Shown in pieces: positions 34,536 to 40,418 of a DNA stretch of 40,418 nucleotides. The notes under the pieces were generated by a model. It saw only the letters and a program-made list of their open reading frames with translations. It ran no database searches and had not been told where the DNA came from. Position 1 is the first letter of the stretch. The number at the start of each line of letters is the position of its first letter. The translations under genes were made by a program, and so were the position numbers. This stretch comes from Variovorax sp. YR752 (GTDB taxonomy: Bacteria > Pseudomonadota > Gammaproteobacteria > Burkholderiales > Burkholderiaceae_C): NCBI GenBank assembly GCA_945860785.1, contig CAMATD010000016.1, positions 1 to 40,418 of the forward strand. Direction: 5' to 3'.

Positions 34536-36105
34536 ATGATCGGTCCATCGCTTCACGACCTCTGGTTCGGCTTCGGTGTCGCCTTCCAGGGCTCGAACCT
34601 CCTGTGGTCTTTCTTCGGCGTGCTGCTGGGCAACCTGATCGGCGTGCTGCTGGGCATGGGCGCGCTGCAGGCCATCTCGATCCTGCTGCCGCTCACCTAC
34701 GCGATGCACCCGGTGCCCGCCATCCTGATGCTGGCCGGCATCTTCTACGGCTCGCAGTACGGCGGCGCCATCGGCGCCATCCTGATGAACATGCCGTCGC
34801 ACCCGCCGCATGCGGTGACCCTGTCTGGACGGGTATCCGATGACCAAGCAGGGCAAGGGCGGCGTCGCGCTCGGGGTGACGATGATCGCCTCGTTCTTCG
34901 CGGCGTCGGTCGGCATCATCGTGATGATCTTCGCCTCGCCGCTGCTGGTGCAGATCGCGTTCAAGTTCGGCCCGACCGAGATCTTTTCGATCATGCTGCT
35001 GGGCCTGCTGGCGGGCTCCACCATGTCGCGCGGCTCGCCGCTCAAGGGCGTGGCGATGACGATCTTTGGCCTCTTGTGCGGCGTGGTCGGCACCGACGTG
35101 AACAGCGGCAGCTTCCGCTTCGCCTTCGGCCTGCCCGAGCTGAGCGACGGTCTCGAGCTGGTGGCGATCTCGATGGGCCTGTTCGGCGTGGCCGACTTCC
35201 TGCTCAACGTGAACCGCATGAAGACCATCGGCGACACGGGCACGCTCAAGCTGAGCGACATGCGCCCGAGCAAGGAAGAGCTCAAGCGCGCCTTCCCCGC
35301 GATGATCCGCGGCACCATCGTCGGCACCGTGTTCGGCGCCATGCCCGGCACCGGCCCGACCATCACCACCTTCATCGCCTATGCGCTGGAGCGCAAGGTG
35401 TCGAAGACGCCGGACAAGTTCGGCACCGACATGATCGAAGGCGTGGCCGGCCCCGAGGCCTCGGCCCACTCGAAGACGCAGGTCGACTTCATTCCGACGA
35501 TGAGCCTGGGCATTCCGGGCGACGCGGTGATGGCGCTGATCCTCGGTGCGCTCCTGATCCAGGGCATCCAGCCCGGCCCGCAGCTCATCACCGAGCATCC
35601 GGACATCTTCTGGGGCCTGATCGCCTCGTTCTGGATCGGCAACGTGATCCTCGTGGTGCTGAACGTGCCGTTGATCGGCGTGTGGGTGAAGCTCTTGAAG
35701 GTGCCGTACAAGTACCTGTTCCCGGCCGCGATGTTCTTCATTGCGACGGGCGTGTACAGCACGCAGAACAGCCTGTTCCAGATCTGGGAAGTGCTGGTGT
35801 TCGGCATCGTCGGCGCGCTGCTGATGACGCTGGAGTTCTCGGTCGCGCCGATCCTGCTGGGCTTCGTGCTCGGACCGATGGTGGAAGAGAACTTCCGCCG
35901 TGCGCTGCTGCTCTCGCGCGGCGACATGTCGGTGTTCGTGACGCGGCCGATCAGCGGCACCTTCATCGGCCTCTGCGTGCTGCTGCTGGCGGGCGTGGGT
36001 TACTCCGCATGGCGAGGACGCAGCGGACGCAAGTCCGTGCTGGAACTGCCGAAGACGCCGGATGGCGTGCCGCCTGCCGAGGCCATCTCGATCGGCGGCA
36101 AATAA
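34536..36105 (+). pseudogene. tctA: Tripartite tricarboxylate transporter permease TctA, single-base frameshift
   Basis: Corrected, TctA is a permease of about 522 residues with 11-12 membrane helices that imports carboxylates using a periplasmic binding protein (TctC). The N-terminal part runs to 'NMPSHPPHAVT'. The family then continues 'CLDGYPMTKQGKGGVALG'. Here CCC at 34819-34821 replaces the expected CC, so the frame shifts. The rest (from 34834: 'GYPMTKQGKG', 'GAMPGTGPTITTFIAYALERKV', 'MSLGIPGDAVMALILGALLIQGIQPGPQL') is intact to the stop. The second part is an open frame from an ATG at 34840. No tctC gene is in the window. A strong intrinsic terminator follows. Confidence 0.9.
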
Positions 36106-36111
36106 GCCAAG

Positions 36112-36142
36112 AAAAAGGGCCCGCTCAGTCGGGCCTTTTTTT
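36112..36142 (+). terminator. Intrinsic terminator after tctA
   Basis: GGCCCG (36118-36123) pairs with CGGGCC (36130-36135) around a 6-base loop, preceded by five A and followed by seven T. It starts 6 bases after the tctA stop. Confidence 0.92.
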
Positions 36143-36163
36143 CATTTGTGCGTTGTCCGGGGC

Positions 36164-36246
36164 GCGCTCACGCCGACGGTGTGCTCTGCTCCGCGAATGT
36201 CCCCCGCTTCGCTCCTCCTTTATTTCGCTGCGGGGAGCACCCGGTG
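36164..36246. repeat. Dispersed palindromic intergenic repeat, copy 1
   Basis: The first 43 bases (36164-36206) are identical to 40270-40312. A second 21-base block (36212-36232) is identical to 40334-40354. The two blocks are separated by 5 bases here and 21 bases in copy 2. The far arm of the inverted repeat is degenerate in this copy (GGGGAGCACCCGG instead of GCAGAGCACACCG). It lies between the tctA terminator and the 3' end of a pirin gene. Confidence 0.8.
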
Positions 36247-36278
36247 CCCTGTGCACGCGCCCCGAACGAACGAACAGA

Positions 36279-37202
36279 TCAGACCGGCGTAGTACCAGTG
36301 TCCGGCTCGCGCACGCCGAAGGGCTTGCCCAGCAGCGGAATGAATTCAGTCTCGCCGGGCACATGCCCCATGCGCTGGGCCGCCCAGTCGGCGCCGGCTT
36401 CGAGGATGCGCTCGCGCCGGCTCGAAACGAAGTTCCAGGTGATGTAGCGCGGGCCATCGAGCGGCTCGCCGCCGATCACCATCAGGCGCGCGGCGGTGTC
36501 GGAACTCAGCACCGCGCCCTGCCCGTCCGGCAACACCGCCATGGTGTGCGCGGGGATCGACTCGCCGTTCACGCGCGCATCGGCATCGACGACATAGACG
36601 GTCAGCTCGGGCGCCAGCGCGGGCAGTTCGATGCGCCCACCTGCCGGCAATGCGATGTCGAGGTAGACCGTCTGCGCCAACGTCTTGACCGGCGAGCGTT
36701 TGCCGAAGGCCTCGCCCACCAGCACCCGCACCGCCACGCCCTGCACCACGAGCTCGGGAATCGCATCGGACGGCGTGTGCTCGAAGCTCGGCTCGACCTC
36801 TTCATGCGCCTGCGGCAAGGCCGCCCAGAGCTGCAGGTCGTGGTTCACGTAGGTGTCGTCCTTGAGGCGGTCGGGCTTGCGCTCGGAGTGCACGATGCCG
36901 CGGCCCGAGGTCATCCAGTTGATCGCGCCGGGAAGAATCTCCTGCACGCTGCCGAGGCTGTCGCGATGCATCATCGCGCCGTCGAAAAGATAGGTGACCG
37001 TGGAGAGGCCGATGTGCGGATGCGGCCGCACGTCGTGCTCGGAGCCCGGCTGCTCGGTGGCCGGCCCGAAGTGGTCGAAGAACACGAAAGGCCCGACCGA
37101 GCGGCGCTGCGCGGCCGGCAGCAGGCGCCGTACCTTGAAGCCGCCGCCCAGGTCCTTGTCGTGCGGTTGAAGCAGTTGGGTCTGGGCGGTGGTGTCGGTC
37201 AT
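36279..37202 (-). CDS. Pirin family protein (long form)
   Basis: This is a bicupin protein of 307 residues. The N-terminal cupin shows the pirin metal site: 'GPFVFFDHFGPA', 'RPHPHIGLSTVTYLFDGAMMHRDSLG' and 'WMTSGRGIVHSER', with the usual His/His/His/Glu set. The C-terminal cupin and the pirin C-terminal domain follow ('GRIELPALAPELTVYVVDADARVNGESI', 'GEPLDGPRYITWNFVSS'). Pirins are iron proteins, and some oxidise quercetin or act as redox regulators; the substrate here is unknown. The ATG at 37202 starts 'MTDTTAQTQLLQPHDKDLGGGFKVRRLLP'. It is the last gene of a pirin-DoxX-flavodoxin-pirin run but is separated from the flavodoxin gene by 139 bases holding a palindromic repeat. Confidence 0.9.
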   Translation of the reverse strand: MTDTTAQTQLLQPHDKDLGGGFKVRRLLPAAQRRSVGPFVFFDHFGPATEQPGSEHDVRPHPHIGLSTVTYLFDGAMMHRDSLGSVQEILPGAINWMTSGRGIVHSERKPDRLKDDTYVNHDLQLWAALPQAHEEVEPSFEHTPSDAIPELVVQGVAVRVLVGEAFGKRSPVKTLAQTVYLDIALPAGGRIELPALAPELTVYVVDADARVNGESIPAHTMAVLPDGQGAVLSSDTAARLMVIGGEPLDGPRYITWNFVSSRRERILEAGADWAAQRMGHVPGETEFIPLLGKPFGVREPDTGTTPV

Positions 37203-37252
37203 CGTGGGCTCCGTTGTTTATCAGTTCCGTCACTGCCTGTTCGCGGGACACC

Positions 37253-37336
37253 GCGGAACCGGCTTTGCCGGGCCGCTGGTGTCGCCCCCTGGAAGGGGGT
37301 TGGCGAAGCGACACGAAGTGCGCGAAGACTGGGGGT
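37253..37336. repeat. Palindromic intergenic repeat (nested hairpins)
   Basis: Two adjacent hairpins are present. One is GCGG-CCGGC / GCCGG-CCGC (37253-37276). The other has arms GTGTCGC (37279-37285) and GCGACAC (37308-37314) enclosing CCCCCT/AGGGGG (37285-37299), and is followed by an AGTGCGCGAAGACTGGGGG tail. The wording of this element is familiar from Comamonadaceae intergenic regions, but only one copy is in the window. It separates the flavodoxin and pirin genes. Confidence 0.6.
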
Positions 37337-37341
37337 AACTT

Positions 37342-37893
37342 CTAGACTTGCGATCTTGCCACTGCGGCTACGCGCTCGCCGAATGCCCTTGCGGTTTCGA
37401 AGTCGCCCTTGAACATCTCGGCCGGGCTCGCGTCCGACGGCGACTGCGTCAGCAGGCCGCCGTAGCCGCCCACATAGTTCGTCGAGTCGCGCGTGGCCGC
37501 CTTGTTGTTGGTCGGCAGGATGCCCATGCTGACCCAGATGCCGCTGTGCTGCATCGCGAGCGTCCACAGGTAGGTCATGGTCGTGACCTTGTCGCCGTTC
37601 ATGGTGGCGCTGTTGGTGAAGCCCGCGAAGAGCTTGTCCTTCCAGCCCTGCGTGTACCAGACCTTCGACGACGCATCGGCGAACTTCTTGAACTGCCAGC
37701 TCACGCCGCCCATGTAGGTGGGCGAGCCGAAGATGATCGCGTCGGCCGCGGCCAGCGTTTCCCAGCCGCCTTCGGGCAGGTTGCCGTCGGCATCGATGGC
37801 GAGCAGCTGCGCGCCGGCCGCTTCGGCCACGGCTTGCGCCACGCGCTGGGTGTGGCCGTAGCCGGAATGGAAGACAACGACGATGTCGGTCAT
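37342..37893 (-). CDS. Flavodoxin family protein (WrbA/NAD(P)H oxidoreductase-like)
   Basis: This flavodoxin-fold protein (183 residues) begins 'MTDIVVVFHSGYGHTQRVAQAVAEAAG', the phosphate-binding loop for FMN. It continues with 'ADAIIFGSPTYMGGVSWQFKKFADAS' and 'FAGFTNSATMNGDKVTTMTYLWTLAMQHSGIWVSMG', both typical of WrbA-like quinone reductases. It would bind FMN and carry out two-electron quinone or electrophile reduction in the cytoplasm. This function comes from the family and was not shown directly. The ATG at 37893 has GGAGAA just upstream, while the longer frame to 37977 overlaps the DoxX gene. It starts 25 bases after the DoxX stop, so the two are one operon. Confidence 0.9.
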   Translation of the reverse strand: MTDIVVVFHSGYGHTQRVAQAVAEAAGAQLLAIDADGNLPEGGWETLAAADAIIFGSPTYMGGVSWQFKKFADASSKVWYTQGWKDKLFAGFTNSATMNGDKVTTMTYLWTLAMQHSGIWVSMGILPTNNKAATRDSTNYVGGYGGLLTQSPSDASPAEMFKGDFETARAFGERVAAVARSQV

Positions 37894-37918
37894 TTGCAGG
37901 TTCTCCTGATGAAGTGGA

Positions 37919-38335
37919 TCAGCGCTTGTCGATGCTGAAGCGGCCCGGGCCGAAAGCGGCAAAGGCGAGCAGGCCACCGGCGATCGCGATGTTCTTGTTG
38001 AAGTTGATCTGCTGCATCATCTTCATCGCATCGGGTGCCGACCAGTACTTGTGGAAGAACAGCGCGGTGGCGATGGTGAAGAGCGCCATCACGATCGCGG
38101 TCCAGCGGGTCTTGAAGCCCAGCAGCAGCGCGATGCCGAAGCCCAGCTCGACAATGATGGCGATCGCAGCGCCCACTTCCGGCAGCGGCAGGCCCACCGA
38201 CGTGATGTAGCCCACGGTGCCGCCAAAGCCCAGGAGCTTGCCGATGCCGGCGGGAATGAACAGGTACGCGATCAGGATGCGGCCGATCAGCGCCAGCGTG
38301 TCCTGGGCTGCATTGGGGTTGGTTGTGGTTGCCAT
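37919..38335 (-). CDS. DoxX family membrane protein
   Basis: This DoxX-family inner membrane protein has 138 residues. Four hydrophobic segments are seen at about 17-35, 48-70 ('GLPLPEVGAAIAIIVELGFGIALLLGF'), 76-92 and 108-128. The motif 'LIGRILIAYLFIPAGIGKLLGFGGTVGYI' is the DoxX N-terminal signature. Family members are linked to redox and quinone or thiol stress, but the reaction is unclear. The ATG at 38335 has GAGGAG upstream; the frame opening at 38413 adds a basic stretch that does not look like protein. It sits between the second pirin and the flavodoxin gene. Confidence 0.9.
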   Translation of the reverse strand: MATTTNPNAAQDTLALIGRILIAYLFIPAGIGKLLGFGGTVGYITSVGLPLPEVGAAIAIIVELGFGIALLLGFKTRWTAIVMALFTIATALFFHKYWSAPDAMKMMQQINFNKNIAIAGGLLAFAAFGPGRFSIDKR

Positions 38336-38416
38336 GGTTGAAAACTCCTCGGTTGTTGATTGATGAAGAAAGGAACGGGGGAAAAACAAAGCCGGGCGAC
38401 ATGCGCTCGGCACAAA

Positions 38417-39118
38417 TCACGCGGCCAGATCGAACACCAGCACTTCGGCGTCCTTGCCGGCGCCGAGCGTCAGTTGCGATTCGCCTTCGAGCATCGCGGC
38501 GTCACCGCCCGAGAGCTTCTGGCCATTGACTTCGAGCTCGCCGCGCACCAGGTGCACATAGCTCTTGCGCGCCGGGTCGAGCGCCAGGCTGGCCTTCTCG
38601 TCGCCGTCGAGCAGGCCTGCGAACAGGCGTGCATCGGCATGCACAGTGACCGAACCGTCGGCGCCGTCGGGCGAGGCCACCAGGCGCAGCTTGCCGCGCT
38701 TCTCGGCGTTGCTGAACTGCTTTTGCTCATAGCCCGGCGCAATGCCGCGCACATTGGGCTCGATCCAGATCTGCAGGAAGTGCGTGGTCTCGTCGGCCTT
38801 GTGGTTGAACTCGCTGTGCATCACGCCGCGGCCCGCGCTCATGCGCTGGACGTCGCCCGGCGGAATGGATTCGATGTTCCCCATGCTGTCCTTGTGCGCC
38901 AGCTCGCCCGAGAGCACGTAGCTGATGATCTCCATGTCCTTGTGGCCATGGGTACCGAAGCCGGCGCCCGCGGCCACACGGTCTTCGTTGATCACCCGCA
39001 GGTTGCCGAAACCCATGTGGGCCGCGTCGTAATAACCGGCGAAAGAGAAGCTGTGGAACGAGCGCAGCCAGCCATGGTCGGCATAACCGCGTTCCTGTGA
39101 TTTACGGACTTGCAACAT
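38417..39118 (-). CDS. Pirin family protein (YhhW-type, short form)
   Basis: This pirin of 233 residues is of the YhhW type, some members of which have quercetin 2,3-dioxygenase activity. It begins 'MLQVRKSQERGYADHGWLRSFHSFSFAGYYDAAHMGFGNLRVINEDRV'. The metal site follows in 'GFGTHGHKDMEIISYVLSGELAHKDSMGN' and 'MSAGRGVMHSEFN', with the expected three His and one Glu. The C-terminal cupin ends 'VLVFDLAA'. The ATG at 39118 is preceded by AAGGAG; the frame running up to 39253 crosses the intergenic region. It is the first gene of the four-gene run and is divergent from the LysR gene, which is the likely regulator. Confidence 0.92.
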   Translation of the reverse strand: MLQVRKSQERGYADHGWLRSFHSFSFAGYYDAAHMGFGNLRVINEDRVAAGAGFGTHGHKDMEIISYVLSGELAHKDSMGNIESIPPGDVQRMSAGRGVMHSEFNHKADETTHFLQIWIEPNVRGIAPGYEQKQFSNAEKRGKLRLVASPDGADGSVTVHADARLFAGLLDGDEKASLALDPARKSYVHLVRGELEVNGQKLSGGDAAMLEGESQLTLGAGKDAEVLVFDLAA

Positions 39119-39235
39119 CGTCAAACTCCTTGGCCCTTCCCCGAGGGGTGTTCGGGCCTTCTTCGTATGCCGCGCCGGATGCGCAGCGGATGTGAAGAAC
39201 TTTAGGCCCGCACCCACCAGCGAAAAGCGCCGGGT

Positions 39236-39254
39236 TTTGATGGCATCATTCAAA
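39236..39254. promoter_or_regulatory. Candidate LysR-type binding site
   Basis: TTTGA-N9-TCAAA is a perfect inverted repeat in the 161-base divergent region between the pirin and LysR genes, followed at 39259-39266 by the palindrome TTGATCAA. LysR proteins typically bind such interrupted AT-rich dyads upstream of the divergent gene and their own gene. Confidence 0.45.
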
Positions 39255-39279
39255 TTTTTTGATCAATGGAGCCGCCACG

Positions 39280-40233
39280 ATGCCCAGCGCCAGAGACGTA
39301 CTGACCCCCGACGCGCTCGCCATGCTGCAGACCGTGGCCAGCACCGGCAGCTTTGCCGGCGCCGCGCGCGCGCTCAACCTGGTGCCCAGCGCATTGAGCT
39401 ATCGCGTGCACCAGATCGAAGATGCGCTCGACGTGCTGCTGTTCGACCGCAGCACCCGGCAGGCACGCATCACCGAGGCCGGTGCCGAATTGCTGCGCGA
39501 ATCGGCACGCCTGCTGAACGAAATCGATGCGGTGGCCAATCGCGTGAAGCGCGTGGCCACGGGCTGGGAGTCGAGGCTCACCATCGCGGTCGACAGCGTG
39601 ATCGCGCTCGATCCGCTGCTCGACCTGACCACCGCGTTTTTCGCGCTCGATCCGCCGACGCGATTGAAGCTGCGCGACGAGACGCTGCTCGGCACCATCG
39701 AGGCGCTGACGAGCGGCGAGGCCGACCTCGCGATCGGCGCCGTGCTCGACGCCGCGAGCCTCGCCTTCACCGCCACCGGCATCCGCAGCCGGCCCATCGG
39801 CGAGCTGCGCTTCGTGTACGCCGTGGCGCCGCACCATCCGCTCGCGCGCCTGCCCGAGCCGTTGAGCGATGCGGTGCTGCGCCAGTACCGCGCGGTCGCG
39901 GCCGCCGACTCGGTGCGCAGCGGACCGAGCATGACGGTCAACCTCGTCGGTGGGCAGGACGTGCTCACCGTGCCGAGCATGCAGGCCAAGCTGGCGGCGC
40001 AACTGCACGGGCTGGGCGGCGGCTTCCTGCCCGAGCCGATGGCGCGGCCGTACATCGAGGCGGGCCACCTGATCGAACGCAAGACCGAGCGCACGCCGCC
40101 GCTCGGCACCCTGCATTGCGCATGGCGCGTGCGCAGCGCAGGCGGGCCGGGGCGTGCGCTCGAATGGTGGCTCGCGCAGTTCGAGCACGAGGCCACGCGG
40201 CGCGCATTGCTCGAGCGGCATCGAGGGCGCTGA
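39280..40233 (+). CDS. LysR family transcriptional regulator
   Basis: This LysR-type regulator (317 residues) has an N-terminal winged helix-turn-helix ('LAMLQTVASTGSFAGAARALNLVPSALSYRVHQIEDALDVLLFDRSTRQARITEAGAELL') and a C-terminal periplasmic-binding-protein-like effector domain ('RLTIAVDSVIALDPLLDL', 'LVGGQDVLTVPSMQAKLAAQLHGLGGGFLPEPMA'). Residues 'NLVPSALSYRVHQIE' form the recognition helix. The ATG at 39280 has TGGAG 9 bases upstream; a TTG at 39259 in frame is less likely. It is divergent from the pirin/DoxX/flavodoxin genes, and such LysR genes usually activate their divergent neighbours in response to a small redox-active effector. That is inference here. Confidence 0.93.
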   Translation: MPSARDVLTPDALAMLQTVASTGSFAGAARALNLVPSALSYRVHQIEDALDVLLFDRSTRQARITEAGAELLRESARLLNEIDAVANRVKRVATGWESRLTIAVDSVIALDPLLDLTTAFFALDPPTRLKLRDETLLGTIEALTSGEADLAIGAVLDAASLAFTATGIRSRPIGELRFVYAVAPHHPLARLPEPLSDAVLRQYRAVAAADSVRSGPSMTVNLVGGQDVLTVPSMQAKLAAQLHGLGGGFLPEPMARPYIEAGHLIERKTERTPPLGTLHCAWRVRSAGGPGRALEWWLAQFEHEATRRALLERHRGR

Positions 40234-40269
40234 CTCGGGGCGAGCCATGCGCTGCTAAGAGTGGGGGCG

Positions 40270-40372
40270 GCGCTCACGCCGACGGTGTGCTCTGCTCCGC
40301 GAATGTCCCCCGGCGCGGCCTAGGGTCGCATGCCTCCTCCTTTATTTCGCTGCGCAGAGCACACCGCCGGCG
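40270..40372. repeat. Dispersed palindromic intergenic repeat, copy 2
   Basis: This is the fuller copy of the repeat at 36164. The terminal arms (40277-40295 and 40354-40372) are 19 bases long and match at 18 positions around about 58 bases. The central block 40334-40354 (CTCCTCCTTTATTTCGCTGCG region) is shared with copy 1. It lies 36 bases after the LysR stop and could form a long hairpin in RNA or a cruciform in DNA. The remaining bases to 40418 show no gene. Confidence 0.82.
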
Positions 40373-40418
40373 TGATCGCTCAGAGCACTTGTTGATCGGC
40401 CGCACACCAGCCGCCTGC

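Overview
The window is GC-rich chromosomal DNA from a betaproteobacterium, most likely Comamonadaceae and Variovorax-like. This rests on gene content and order (glyA-nrdR, a ribD-ribE-ribBA-ribH-nusB run, tolQRA, an fimT/pilVWXY1E minor-pilin operon) and on intergenic repeats of a kind I associate with this family. No search was run, so genus is inference. There is no phage, CRISPR array, rRNA or convincing tRNA. Almost everything is core or shell chromosome.

Layout. 1-7000: a small membrane protein and, on the minus strand, a DUF349 protein and a large AsmA-like DUF748 protein. 6922-7521: a 600-base gene-free gap holding a candidate structured RNA on the minus strand, a perfect dyad next to a good sigma70 promoter, and the long leader of a lytic transglycosylase gene. 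8397-10266: a ZTP (pfl) riboswitch, glyA and nrdR, linking one-carbon/purine status to serine hydroxymethyltransferase and ribonucleotide reductase control. 10279-17151 (minus): the type IV pilus minor-pilin operon pilV-pilW-pilX-pilY1-pilE-fimT. 17321-26827 (plus): riboflavin genes, nusB, an aminotransferase, ybgC-tolQ-tolR-tolA and an FtsI-type transpeptidase, mostly with overlapping or closely spaced ends. 26846-30836 (minus): a YgiW-type periplasmic protein and dnaE. 30898-36105 (plus): trhO, a TctD/TctE-type two-component pair and tctB-tctA without tctC. 36279-39118 (minus): pirin, flavodoxin, DoxX and a second pirin, divergent from a LysR regulator at 39280-40233.

Several conserved genes have broken reading frames: pilY1 (four places), the pilW start, the aminotransferase (about 19 bases apparently missing), the FtsI-type gene, the response regulator and tctA. 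Four of the breaks look like a single duplicated base, and the reading frames on both sides are otherwise well preserved. This fits uncorrected sequencing or assembly indels better than gene decay, but the sequence alone cannot decide. Corrected products are described in the entries.

The most interesting non-coding signals are the ZTP riboswitch, the candidate RNA at 6951-7164, the near-leaderless divergent dnaE/trhO starts, and a dispersed palindromic repeat present at 36164 and 40270.
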